Positions 39,216 to 48,679 of a DNA stretch of 64,000 nt are shown in pieces. The stretch lies in NCBI GenBank assembly GCA_014084085.1, contig NPFB01000019.1:840-64839 (forward strand), read 5' to 3'. Both the position numbers and the translations under genes were made by a program. The stretch comes from Hondaea fermentalgiana. Its lineage: Eukaryota > Sar > Bigyra > Thraustochytrida > Thraustochytriidae. Within the stretch, counting starts at the first letter, position 1. Every line of letters begins with the position of its first letter. Below the pieces are notes generated by a model. That model searched no databases and was not told the origin of the DNA. It saw only the letters and a list, made by a program, of their open reading frames with translations.

Positions 39216-39265
39216 GTGCAGGCGTGCGTGCGAGCGTGCGAGCGTGCGAGCGAGGGGCGTGCGTG
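39216..39265. repeat. GCGTGCGA-type simple repeat
   Basis: Alternating GCGTGCGT and GAGCGTGC units, about 50 bp, upstream of GMC copy 1. Confidence 0.75.
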
Positions 39266-39906
39266 CGTAGGCGACCCAGATTGGCAGACAGGCGCACGCA
39301 GTCGCGAGCGATCCGTCCGCGGTGGCGGCACGGTTCGCGGTCGCCCCGGCCGACCGCTCAGATCAGGCAGATGCAGCAAGATCGCGATCAATAGATAGAT
39401 ACTAGCACGATGATCGGAGTGTGCCGCAGCCGCGTAGAACTTGGAACATACGCGTCCCCACAGCGAGCGACCATTTTCGGACCCGCGCGATCTTACCACC
39501 CACAGCCGCCACCACTACGCCCCGGTCTACCGACCCGCCTAATCCTAAACCCCTACAGTGAACCACAGTGCAAGCTGCGGCTTCGGCTGCGGCTGCTGCG
39601 CACCGTTAGTCACCGCTGCCGGCGGCGGCCACAGTGCCCGCAGCCGGCCGCCTGTTGCTGCGCGGCGAAAGACTGCGCTCTTATAAGGGACTGCGATCTA
39701 AAAGACTGCGATCTACGGTCCCGATCGCGCCTCGCGCGGAGGCAGCGGCGGGCGCGTGCCGCGTGTAGCGCAGCGCAGACGGCGCTCGCGGCGCAGGGCG
39801 GCAGGCTGCGGAGGAGCGGCAGAACCCCAACGCGCGGAGCGATCCCGAGCAGAAGAAGACGAAGAAGAAGGACGAAGGAGCAGGAGAAGAACGGGAGCGC
39901 GGCAGC

Positions 39907-41757
39907 ATGAAGACCGTGAGCGTGGAGCAGGGCGCCGGCACGTATGACTTCGTGGTGGTGGGCGGCGGCAGCGCCGGCGCCGCCATGGCCGCGCGGCTGA
40001 GCGAAAACCGCAGCGTGAGCGTGCTGCTGGTGGAGGCCGGCGACGAGGCCACCGAGCTCAACTCCAAGATCCCGGCCGCGTGCGGAGCCATGCAGAACAC
40101 TGAACGCGACTGGGCCTACTTTACCGAGCCGTGCGGAAGGGTCGCCTTCAAGGGGCTCAACAAGCTCTCCAGCTTCTGGCCCCGTGGTCGCGTGCTCGGC
40201 GGATGCTCCGTCCTCAACTACATGGCCTACGTGCGCGGCGCCAGGGAGGACTTTGACACCTGGGAGCGCATGGGCGCCAAGGGATGGAGCTACAGCGACG
40301 TGCTGCCCTACTTTATCAAGTCCGAGGACTGCCGCGCCCTCGGCAACAAGCAGGCCCCCATCGAGGGCGAGTACCACGGCCGCGGCGGCCCGCTCACTGT
40401 CTCAGTGAAAAAGCCCATGGAGCTCTCCATGCGCTTCATCGAGTCCGCTCAGGGCCTCGGTTTCAAGCACGCCGACTACAACGGCCGCCAAATGGACGGT
40501 ATCGTCGGTCTCTTTGCCCAGACCATCCGCGACGGCGCGCGCTGCGACACGGCGACGGCCTTCCTCAAGCCGGCCGCGGACCGCCCTAACCTCACCATCA
40601 TGACGAACGCCTTTGCCAAGCGTCTGCTCTTTGACGGGAGCTCTCAGACCCGCGTCGTCGGCGTCGAGGTGGGCAATTTCTCCACGAAGGGCATCGGCCC
40701 CTCCGTCAAGGTCAGCGCCAGGTGCGAGGTCGTCGTCTGCTGCGGCGCCATCGACTCGCCCAAGCTGCTCCTGCTTTCTGGCCTTGGTCCCCGCGAGCAT
40801 CTCGAAGCCGTCGGCGTGCCCTGCGTCAAGGACATGCAGCATGTCGGCCGCAACCTCGAGGACCACATTGCTGGCTTTGTGTACTTCAAGACAAAGAACG
40901 TGACCGTTGTCAACGGCAAGACGGCCAACTCGATCCAGTCGCTCGCCGAGTGGGCCATTTGGGGCACGGGCGCGCTCGCCTCCTCGGCGTACGACGCGAC
41001 GCTCTTTTACAAGTCGGACGCCTGGAAGGAGGAGGAGCCCCTCTGCGGCCCCGATCTTCAGATTGGCATCTTCAACTCGCCCTCGGACGAGACCTTTATC
41101 GAGAACAACCTCGGTTTTGCCAACGAATTCTTGAAAAAGCACTACACGCCTAGCAGCGAGGGATACATTATGGTCCCCACGCTTTTGCACCCGCACACCA
41201 CGGGCACCGTTGAACTGCGCAGCAGCAACCCCGCTGACGCGCCTCGCATCCTGAGCAACTTTCTTCAGGACGAGCGTGACGTTCGCACGCTCGCCCAGTC
41301 GTGCCGCAAGTGCATTGATCTTGCTCGTGCCCCGGGCCTGAACAAGGTCACCGACCCCGTGCCGGTCGTTCCCGAGGAAATGGCCAAGAAGCACGGCGGC
41401 ATTGACAGCGACGAGTTCTGGATGGACTACGTGCAGCACTTTGGCACCACTCTGTACCACCCGACTTCTTCGTGTGCCATCGGCAAGGTAGTCGACGAGC
41501 GCTGCCGCGTCTACGGCATCGAGGGACTGCGTGTGGCCGACGCTTCGGTCATGCCGCAGGTCATTTCGGGCAACACGAATGCGCCGTCCATCATGATTGG
41601 CGAGAAGGCGGCTGACATGATCAAGGAGGACTACGGTCTCTCTACAGACGACCTCACGATCGGTCCTCAGGAGTCCGCTTCGTCTCCCATCAACATGAAG
41701 CTCATTGTTGCCGCTGCTGCCGTCGCCGGCGGTCTGTTCGCCGCAGGCAAGCTGTAA
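39907..41757 (+). CDS. GMC oxidoreductase (choline-dehydrogenase-like), copy 1
   Basis: The 616-residue FAD enzyme starts with YDFVVVGGGSAGAAMAARL (13-31), the ADP-binding fold. RGRVLGGCSVLNYMAYVRG follows, the GMC signature region. The C-terminal active site has YHPTSSC (His518) and GNTNAP (Asn558), the His/Asn pair that oxidises alcohols in choline oxidase and glucose/choline dehydrogenases. GMC enzymes oxidise primary or secondary alcohols; the substrate here is not readable. The C-terminus carries a hydrophobic Ala/Gly helix (IVAAAAVAGGLFAAGKL), so it may be tail-anchored, and ends in GKL, near the PTS1 peroxisomal pattern. A paralogue lies 1.2 kb downstream on the same strand. Confidence 0.8.
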   Translation: MKTVSVEQGAGTYDFVVVGGGSAGAAMAARLSENRSVSVLLVEAGDEATELNSKIPAACGAMQNTERDWAYFTEPCGRVAFKGLNKLSSFWPRGRVLGGCSVLNYMAYVRGAREDFDTWERMGAKGWSYSDVLPYFIKSEDCRALGNKQAPIEGEYHGRGGPLTVSVKKPMELSMRFIESAQGLGFKHADYNGRQMDGIVGLFAQTIRDGARCDTATAFLKPAADRPNLTIMTNAFAKRLLFDGSSQTRVVGVEVGNFSTKGIGPSVKVSARCEVVVCCGAIDSPKLLLLSGLGPREHLEAVGVPCVKDMQHVGRNLEDHIAGFVYFKTKNVTVVNGKTANSIQSLAEWAIWGTGALASSAYDATLFYKSDAWKEEEPLCGPDLQIGIFNSPSDETFIENNLGFANEFLKKHYTPSSEGYIMVPTLLHPHTTGTVELRSSNPADAPRILSNFLQDERDVRTLAQSCRKCIDLARAPGLNKVTDPVPVVPEEMAKKHGGIDSDEFWMDYVQHFGTTLYHPTSSCAIGKVVDERCRVYGIEGLRVADASVMPQVISGNTNAPSIMIGEKAADMIKEDYGLSTDDLTIGPQESASSPINMKLIVAAAAVAGGLFAAGKL

Positions 41758-42986
41758 TTTGTCAATGTTCCTGCATCAATTTATTTTCGTTTCATTTTTT
41801 TACAATCGGGGTCGTTGACCACGCGAGAGTCGCTCGTGCCGTGCCATTGCCTTGGCTCTATATATGGTGAATGCAGCAGCGCGCAGACCTCAGGCGAACT
41901 CTGTTCCCATGGCGGCTTTCTTGTGAGTCGCTCTCGGGCGATACAGATTACAACGCGAGAAACCTTTCCTGTGACGGAACGAGCTGCACACCTCTGTCGA
42001 CCTTGTCTGGCCGCAGCAACTTGCTCTACGGAGCTGCTCCGACTCGAGAAAGTGGAGGAGCCAATGGCAGTGTTGGGTGGATGGACGGATAAAGGTTGGA
42101 TCTACTTTGTGTGTTCGAGCCGACTTCGTCATCAGGCCGACCAAAACTGTCGAAGACGATAACCTCGACGACGACACGACCCGACCGATCAACGTGGACG
42201 ACAACACGATCCAACCAACTTCCTTCTCTTTGTCAAACCCAAGAAAGAAAGCAGCAGCAGCAACAGCAGCAAGCATTTCTCCGCGGAAGAGCCCGATCCG
42301 ACAGACTTGACTCCGCCTCAAGCTGCCCTCGTTCTGCTCCCTCGTCGGTGCGGCTTTTGCCTTCCATGGGAGAGAAAGTCTTCAGGCGGGCGGGGCGGAG
42401 CTGAGCTTTGCGCGCGGGGGCGTCGTCTCGGGGCCAGGCGCGGCCCACGGTGTCGGACGCGGCGGCGATATCCGCCCCGCGCCGCGGCGCCGCAGGACGC
42501 GCAGGGTCGGAGGAGCCCGGAGCAGAAGCGGCGCGAGGGTCGACGCGATGCGACGCGACGCCGCGCGGCGCGGAGGAGAAATGGCCCGAAGGCGCGGTTG
42601 CGATTAGATTAGATTGCAATTGGAATTGCAATTGGTTTGACTTCTGGTTTGATTGGGGTGAGCGTATGGTATCTTGAAGAGAGGCGCGGTATCTTTTCGG
42701 TCCGGGCACCCCGGTAGGACCGAGCCGCGGTGGGCCAGGGGCCGGCAGGCGCAGATAGCGACCGCGGCGACTGCGACGACAGAGACGAAACAAGGCGAGG
42801 CGAGGCGAGAGCAGGAAAGAAAGCGAGCGAGGTCGCGAGGAGCGCAGAGATCGGCGGAGAGCAGAACCGCTTCGGATCTGCCTGGCTTCCTGTCTGCAGC
42901 TCGACTAATTGTCTTACCGACTGACAGTGAGTTTCACGAGTCACGAACGAACGAACGAGGAGCAAAGAAGAAGAAGCATAGCAAGG
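41758..42986. other. Intergenic region between GMC paralogues
   Basis: It holds the 3' flank of copy 1 and the promoter of copy 2. A palindromic stretch of GATTAGATT and CAATTGGAATTG units lies at about 42601-42635. No gene seen; overlapping frames are low complexity or shadows. Confidence 0.5.
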
Positions 42987-44840
42987 ATGGAGAGCATCAA
43001 GGCGAGCCAGGCGGCGAACAAGACCTATGACTTTGTGGTCGTGGGCGGAGGCAGCGCGGGCGCGACGATCGCGGCGCGACTGAGCGAGGACAAGAGCGTG
43101 AGCGTGCTGCTCATCGAGGCCGGAGACGAGGCCACCGAGCTGGACGCCAAGATTCCGCTCGGCGCCGCCAAAATGCAGAATTCCGAGCGGGACTGGGGCT
43201 ACTTTGCAGAGGTGTGCGGCGAATTCGCCTTCAAGGGCCTTGACGACCATCGCGGCTACTGGCCGCGCGGCCGCGCGCTCGGCGGCTCGTCCATTATCAA
43301 CTACATGGCCTACGTCCGAGGTGCCAAGGAGGACTTTGACACCTGGGAACGCATGGGTGCAAAGGGATGGGGCTACGACGATGTCCTGCCCTACTTTATC
43401 AAGGCGGAAGACTGCCGCAGCATCGGCCAGCCGCACGCCGACCTCGAACCCGAGTTCCACGGACGCGGCGGACCGCTCACCACCTCCGTCAAGGTGCCCA
43501 ACGAGACGTGTGCCCGCTTCGTCAAGGCCGCCACCCAGGTCGGATTCACGCCCGGCGACTACAATGGACGCAACATGAACAATGTCGTCGGTCTCTTCAC
43601 ACAGACCATTCGCGACGGCGCGCGCTGCGATACCGCCACGGCGTACCTGCGACCCTCGGTGAGCCGCCCAAACCTCACCATTCTCAAGAACGGCATGGCA
43701 AAGCGTCTCATCCTCGACGAATCCAATGAACGCGTCAAGGGCGTCGAGGTCGGCGCATACTCGACATCCGCGATTGGTCCCTCGGTTCGCGTATGGGCTA
43801 AAAACGAGGTCATTGTCTGCTGTGGCGCCATCGACACCCCCAAGCTTCTCATGCTTTCGGGTCTTGGTCCTCGTGAGCACCTGGAAGAGAACGGCGTTAC
43901 CTGCATCAAGGACATCCCTGATGTTGGAGCCAACCTCGAGGACCATGTCGCCAGCTACATTCTGTTCAAGGGAACGGACAAGGCCAAGAGTGTCAATGGA
44001 AAGCGGGGTGACACACTTCAGGCGCTTGCCGAGTGGGCTATCTGGGGCACAGGATATCTTGCGTCCCCTGCATACGATGCTACGCTCTTTTACACCTCCG
44101 AGGAGTGGGCTGCCGAGGCCCCGGACTGCGGACCGGATCTTCAGATTGGCTTCTCCTCTTCTCCGGGTGACGAGCTCGTCGTCGAGAAGAACGTTCATAT
44201 CGGTGTCAACCACTTCAAGGGCCACTACGAGCCGGACAGCGAGGGATTCTTGTTTGTGCCTACGCTTTTGCACATGCGAACGACGGGCAAGATTGAACTC
44301 AAGAGTAACAACCCGGCTGATGCGCCGCGCATTGTGTCCAACTTTCTCAAGTCGGAAAAGGACGTTCTTGTGCTGGCAAAGTGCCTCCGCAAATGTGTTG
44401 AAATCGCGCGTGCCCCTGCCTTGGCAGAGGTCACCGTGAGTTCAGATCCTGTGGTCCCCCTCGATATGGCTGAAAAATATGGAGGCATCGAGAACGACGA
44501 GTTCTGGATGGAGTACGCCCGCCACTATGGCACCTGCCTGTATCACCCCACGACCACGTGTGCAATCGGCAAGGTCGTCGACGAGCGCTGCCGCGTCTAC
44601 GGCATCAAGGGTCTCCGCATTGCCGACGCGTCGATCATGCCGCAGGTCATCTCGGGCAACACTAATGCGCCCACGATCATGATTGGCGAAAAGGCCGCCG
44701 ATATGATCAAACAAGATTACGGACTCACCACTGACGTTCCTACCATGGGTCCCCCGCCTTCGGCCTCTGGATCCAACACGGCCTTTCTCGCCGCTGCTGC
44801 CGCTATCGCGGGAGGTCTCTTCATTGTAGGCAGGTTGTAA
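42987..44840 (+). CDS. GMC oxidoreductase (choline-dehydrogenase-like), copy 2
   Basis: I start at the ATG at 42987 (MESIKASQAANKTYDFVVV), which aligns with copy 1, rather than the upstream non-ATG frame. The product is 617 residues. FAD-fold YDFVVVGGGSAGATIAARL, RGRALGGSSIINYMAYVRG, YHPTTTC with the active-site His and GNTNAP with the Asn all match copy 1. The C-terminus is again a hydrophobic Ala/Gly helix (AFLAAAAAIAGGLFIVGRL) and ends GRL, so the tail is conserved between paralogues. The two genes arose by tandem duplication and are clearly diverged at synonymous sites. Both appear intact. Substrate unknown. Confidence 0.8.
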   Translation: MESIKASQAANKTYDFVVVGGGSAGATIAARLSEDKSVSVLLIEAGDEATELDAKIPLGAAKMQNSERDWGYFAEVCGEFAFKGLDDHRGYWPRGRALGGSSIINYMAYVRGAKEDFDTWERMGAKGWGYDDVLPYFIKAEDCRSIGQPHADLEPEFHGRGGPLTTSVKVPNETCARFVKAATQVGFTPGDYNGRNMNNVVGLFTQTIRDGARCDTATAYLRPSVSRPNLTILKNGMAKRLILDESNERVKGVEVGAYSTSAIGPSVRVWAKNEVIVCCGAIDTPKLLMLSGLGPREHLEENGVTCIKDIPDVGANLEDHVASYILFKGTDKAKSVNGKRGDTLQALAEWAIWGTGYLASPAYDATLFYTSEEWAAEAPDCGPDLQIGFSSSPGDELVVEKNVHIGVNHFKGHYEPDSEGFLFVPTLLHMRTTGKIELKSNNPADAPRIVSNFLKSEKDVLVLAKCLRKCVEIARAPALAEVTVSSDPVVPLDMAEKYGGIENDEFWMEYARHYGTCLYHPTTTCAIGKVVDERCRVYGIKGLRIADASIMPQVISGNTNAPTIMIGEKAADMIKQDYGLTTDVPTMGPPPSASGSNTAFLAAAAAIAGGLFIVGRL

Positions 44841-45322
44841 GTATTGCAAACACGGCTACGTAACAGTAGTAAAGAAGAAAATACAACCAATACATAATTT
44901 TATCTCTGCATCGCATTATGTTGCATTACATTGCATTGAAATGCTTGTTTGCATTGAAATGCTTGCTAAGCAATGCTTGTTTGAAATTTAGTACTGAAAA
45001 GGGAAGTGAATCGCTTCAAAAGAAAAGATTTATTTTCTCAGTCTTGGGCTCATTCCTGCTATTTTTTGTTGCCGCCCGCTGTCCTCGTCGCGCTTAAAAG
45101 AGGCAAGCACGATTTGAGCTGAGCTTGGCTTGGTCAAGGAGAGTCTCGATCTAAAAAGGAAACATGGGAAGATTTTTCTTCATTTGTATCAAATGGATGA
45201 AACGAAAAATGGCGCACCCTCCATGCATTGCATATGATTCATTCCCATGCCACGCGTGAAGCAAATGTTGATGGCCAGTCGGTTTTTTTGAATTAGAAAA
45301 ATCAATGAGCAACCTCAAATCC
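44841..45322. other. 3' flank with GCATTG repeats
   Basis: At about 44915-44992, GCATTACATTGCATTG and GCATTGAAATGCTTG units recur directly, and GCATTGAAATGC is itself near-palindromic. No gene seen. Confidence 0.5.
44915..44992. repeat. GCATTG(AAATGC) direct/inverted repeat cluster
   Basis: GCATTGAAATGCTTG occurs twice 18-20 bp apart, flanked by GCATTATGTTGCATTAC and by AAGCAATGCTTG palindromes, in the convergent 3' region between GMC copy 2 and FNTB. Confidence 0.7.
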
Positions 45323-46597
45323 TCAGTCCGTGCTCTCCGAGAGCACTGGGGGCGGCAGATCTGCAAACCGTTCCTTGGCCCGGCGCAGCTTTTCCCTCTC
45401 AATGTTGTACACGGGATCTGTCTCCACAAGCCGATTTGTTTGCGTGCCCCAAACCTTGGATCCCCCAAGCTGTGCTACCGAGAGACCACTCAAAGCATAG
45501 CACGTGTGGTACTGGTCGCGGCGCTTTGACGGCTTGTCACGCAATCCGCCTTGAAATTGCTGACAGCACAGAATGATATACTGTTGCATTCGCTCCTCAT
45601 CGTAAATAAGCCCCTCCACGCCTGCGAGAGCACCAATGCTCGAGTGCAGGTCGCCTCGCACAGCGGCTTCGCGAAGGATCGCGGGCGTTGCGCCTTGCCA
45701 AAAGGAGTAGCATGCATCGACCAGCTTGTTGGTTCGACCTTGAAAACCGCCCTCGTAACGCATCTGGCGTGCCGCAATCCAGTGCACAAAGGCGTCCAAG
45801 TCGATGGCGTCGAGTTCGCCCAATATCGCAAGCGCTGCAATGCCGCAAAACGCATAACCTCCATGAGCCTCGTTGCCAGGTTCTCCGCCGATGCCACCCT
45901 CGTATGTTTGACAGTCCGCGATAAACTTGGCGCAGCCCTCGGTGAGTTCTGGCGTGAGAATGTTGAGAATGGAGGCGACGGCAAGGACAGTGTACAGTCC
46001 GCGCGTGTCAATTTCTCCGTCCGGTTGAACACGAAACCCCCCAGACGGGTGTTTCAAGGACATGAAGAAACGGTAGATAGCGTCGCGGTCCAGCAGCTGG
46101 AAAGCCTCGTCATCATCAAGAATGCAAATCGCGAGCACTGCCGCGTACGTCGGCGCCGTGTGGCCCACCTGCATGAAGTTTCCGCCGAATCCAAGGCTTC
46201 CCGCCGCGCAGCACTCCTTCAAGGCAAGGCGGACGCCTGCAACGAGATCGCTTGGAAAGGCATCGAGAAGATCCAGCGCTTGCAGCATCCAGTAGAGCAG
46301 CCACGGACGCGAAGCATCCAAGCTCGTGTACGAGGCCCCCAATGGAATTGTGAGCCCTCTGCGAAGATAATCGATGGTTTCTTCGCGGAGCAGGTGCATC
46401 TCGTCGTCGTTGCCGCGCAAGAGGCCCATGCTTCGCATGCCGCCCAAAAAAGTTTCAGGCGCCGACGCGACGTCCACGTAGAACCGCGCGCACTCTCGCT
46501 CAGTGTCTTCCTGCATCATCGAGCTCTCCGTCGGCTCGTCGTCGTCGTAGGCCGCCAGGCGCGCGCCCTCGCGGGCGACCTGCGTCATAGACTCCAT
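45323..46597 (-). CDS. FNTB: Protein farnesyltransferase beta subunit
   Basis: The start is the ATG at 46597 (MESMTQVAREGARLAAYDDD), giving 424 residues. An upstream open extension to 46927 looks like 5' flank. The alpha-alpha barrel of prenyltransferase beta subunits is clear: internal repeats with GGF/GGI motifs (for example SGGFRVQPDGEIDTRGLYT and YEGGIGGEPGNEAHGGYAF). Zinc ligands match farnesyltransferase: the Asp and Cys in KLVDACYSFWQ and the His in DQYHTCYALSGLSVAQ (yeast/mammal D297, C299, H362). The YHTCY-LSGLS wording favours FNTB over the GGTase beta subunits. With an alpha subunit it farnesylates CaaX proteins such as Ras. The alpha subunit is not in this window. Confidence 0.85.
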   Translation of the reverse strand: MESMTQVAREGARLAAYDDDEPTESSMMQEDTERECARFYVDVASAPETFLGGMRSMGLLRGNDDEMHLLREETIDYLRRGLTIPLGASYTSLDASRPWLLYWMLQALDLLDAFPSDLVAGVRLALKECCAAGSLGFGGNFMQVGHTAPTYAAVLAICILDDDEAFQLLDRDAIYRFFMSLKHPSGGFRVQPDGEIDTRGLYTVLAVASILNILTPELTEGCAKFIADCQTYEGGIGGEPGNEAHGGYAFCGIAALAILGELDAIDLDAFVHWIAARQMRYEGGFQGRTNKLVDACYSFWQGATPAILREAAVRGDLHSSIGALAGVEGLIYDEERMQQYIILCCQQFQGGLRDKPSKRRDQYHTCYALSGLSVAQLGGSKVWGTQTNRLVETDPVYNIEREKLRRAKERFADLPPPVLSESTD

Positions 46598-47052
46598 TCT
46601 TCTTCTTCTTCCTCGCCAGCGCGAGTGCCACTCAGCCACTGGGTACGACAAGCGGGTCGTGCGCGCGTTCGCTCCACGAACCGCTCGGCTCTTCGCTGGC
46701 CCGCGCAACGCCGCGTCGCGGTGGATATAAATATGCAGCAGCCAGCTTCGCCGCAATGATACTAAATCTGGGATCAATGGGATCGTCAATTCGAGGAGAG
46801 GCGTAATGGAGGGAGGGTCTGTTGTTGCGCACAGCAAAGACGGCTTGGCGATGCAGAACAACGTCCGACACGAAAGGCTCATGGGCAAGGCTCGCTGGCG
46901 ATCAACGAAAACGGAGATTGTATTCAAGACCTTTGAAATTGAAAAAAAATTAGCAATTGCGAGTCATCCATGGCGGCAGAAAAAGGCTCGCTGACAATCT
47001 GTGTCCGGAGCAACCTAATAAAAATGGCCGAAGCCCTTAGCTTTTTAGAAGT
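46598..47052. other. Intergenic region, no gene seen
   Basis: Short open frames only; 5' flank of FNTB and 3' flank of the epoxide hydrolase gene. Confidence 0.5.
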
Positions 47053-48237
47053 TTAGAGCTTGGCGGCAGGCGACGATGACCTGGACATCTGCGGCTTTGT
47101 GTCGAAGAATGCCAAAATGTCTGCAGCAAGTTCCGCAGGTGCCTCGAGTGCGGCAAAATGGCCACCCTTTTCAAAGGCAGTGTAACGTTGTACATTGTAT
47201 GCAGCGCGGACCCATGGCATGGGCGAATGTGTAATCTCTTCTGGGAAGGCGGCGAGAGCACACGGCACGACAGCAGGCTCAAAGCGTACGGGGGCATGCT
47301 CACCACTACCGAGCGTCTCAAAGTACAGCCGCGTGGAGGACGCGATGCTGTAGGTAAACCAGTAAATACAAATGTTCGTGAGCATATCGTCGAGGGAAAT
47401 CGCTTTGGTCAAATCTCGCGTTCCTTGGGTGTCGGCCCAGGCGCTGAATTTTTCTGCGATCCAGCACGCAAGGCCCATGGGGCTGTCGGTGAGTCCGTAC
47501 GCGAGCGTCTGCGGACGTGTACCCTGGATGGCCTGGTATCCTGATCCAGAGCGCGCGAATTCTCGCGCACGATCAAGACGCGCCACGTCCTCTTTCGACA
47601 AGGTGGACATGTCAAAGCCTTTGGGCTTGCCGCAAGGGAAAAAGTTGAGGTGAATGGCCACACAGCCAAACTTTTGCGGTTTCGATCCAAGGATCCGGCA
47701 AATCACGCCGCCCCAATCCCCGCCTTGCGCATAGTAACGCGGATATCCCAGTCCTTTCATGAGGGAGTCCAGGGCTGCCGCGACGCGAAGTGTCGACCAG
47801 CCACGGTCTTGGGGCGGGTCGCTAAATCCGTAGCCAGGCAGCGAAGGCACCACAACGGGGTATCCGGCGGCCACGAGCTTGGGAATCACATCATGAAACT
47901 CCCAAAAGCTACCCGGCCATCCGTGCACCAGCATGATTGGAAGCTTGCCTTGGTCTTGCTCCGGTAGAGCAAAGATGAAATGGATGCCAATCTGGAGAAA
48001 GTCCTTGCCGAGGATGGCCCGAAAGTGGCGGAACGAGTTGATCTTCTGCTCGGCGGCTGCCCAGTCAAAGTCTTCAAGCCAGTACTTGTGCAGCTTTTCC
48101 GCGAACCCCAACGGCAGACCATAGTCCCATGACTCTCCCCCGGGGCCCTCATCGGGCATGCGGAATCCCTCGAGGCGGCGCCTCAGGTCCGCCACCTCCT
48201 CCTCATCAATCTTGAGCTGGAGCTTATCCACGCGCAT
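47053..48237 (-). CDS. Microsomal-type epoxide hydrolase with PTS1-like C-terminus
   Basis: The ATG at 48237 (MRVDKLQLKIDEEEVADLRR) gives 394 residues. The long frame upstream runs through an N gap and is spurious. The N-terminal EHN domain (about 1-95) covers the alpha/beta-hydrolase fold. HGWPGS (105-110) is the oxyanion hole, Asp174 in GGDWGG the nucleophile and the His in GGHFAALE the catalytic base. These enzymes hydrolyse epoxides to diols via a covalent ester. Unlike animal EPHX1 there is no N-terminal membrane anchor. The C-terminus reads SSPAAKL, and AKL is a canonical PTS1 tripeptide, so peroxisomal import is predicted. Confidence 0.8.
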   Translation of the reverse strand: MRVDKLQLKIDEEEVADLRRRLEGFRMPDEGPGGESWDYGLPLGFAEKLHKYWLEDFDWAAAEQKINSFRHFRAILGKDFLQIGIHFIFALPEQDQGKLPIMLVHGWPGSFWEFHDVIPKLVAAGYPVVVPSLPGYGFSDPPQDRGWSTLRVAAALDSLMKGLGYPRYYAQGGDWGGVICRILGSKPQKFGCVAIHLNFFPCGKPKGFDMSTLSKEDVARLDRAREFARSGSGYQAIQGTRPQTLAYGLTDSPMGLACWIAEKFSAWADTQGTRDLTKAISLDDMLTNICIYWFTYSIASSTRLYFETLGSGEHAPVRFEPAVVPCALAAFPEEITHSPMPWVRAAYNVQRYTAFEKGGHFAALEAPAELAADILAFFDTKPQMSRSSSPAAKL

Positions 48238-48679
48238 CTTTCCTCGCACCCACGACGGACCTCGTCCGGGCTCCGCAGCTCGAGCGCGACCCGCGTGCTC
48301 GGCGTCTCTGGTCCTCCCGCGCGTCCCGGAGCTCGCGCGCTCGCTCGCTCGCTCGTCGCGGCGCAGACCCGGAGTGGCTCGGGTCGAGTTCCTGCGCTCG
48401 GTATTCGCGTTTTGCCCTCGCCATGCCGCGCCGCGCCCAGGACGGACTGGCGCGGGTCTCCGGCGCCGCGCGGCGGCGGCGGCGGGCTCTCCGCGGGGAG
48501 CGCGCAGGCGCCGCGGGNNNNNNNNNNNNNNNNNNNNNNNNNNNNNNNNNNNNNNNNNNNNNNNNNNNNNNNNNNNNNNNNNNNNNNNNNNNNNNNNNNN
48601 NNNNNNNNNNNNNNNNNGACCGCCGGGCTCTTCGAGCGCGGGACCCGGCGGGACGATCTCGCGCCGAGGCCCGGCCGGG
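48238..48679. other. GC-rich divergent promoter region containing an assembly gap
   Basis: It lies between the epoxide hydrolase (minus) and the guanylate-binding-type gene (plus), with a 100-N gap at 48518-48617. Confidence 0.6.
48518..48617. other. Assembly gap (100 N)
   Basis: Placeholder of 100 N in very GC-rich sequence, 62 bp upstream of the next start codon. Confidence 0.99.

Larger units (their letters stand above)
38254..39906. other. 1.65-kb divergent GC-rich intergenic region
   Basis: It lies between TRM11 (minus) and the first GMC gene (plus). It has a CCCT run at about 38326-38352 and GCGTGCGA repeats at about 39216-39265. Several frames over 100 codons exist on both strands, but all are Arg/Pro/Ala-rich, mutually overlapping and unsupported. 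It may include a long 5' UTR or an unrecognised non-coding transcript. Confidence 0.5.

Noticed and set aside
38618..39499. 293-codon minus-strand and 177-codon plus-strand frames
   Set aside because: GC-rich intergenic sequence between divergent genes; both frames are Arg/Pro/Ala-rich and overlap each other.
39907..44840. Fatty-acid photodecarboxylase identity for the GMC pair
   Set aside because: The family fold is shared, but I see nothing specific to photodecarboxylases and the alcohol-oxidising His/Asn pair is present.
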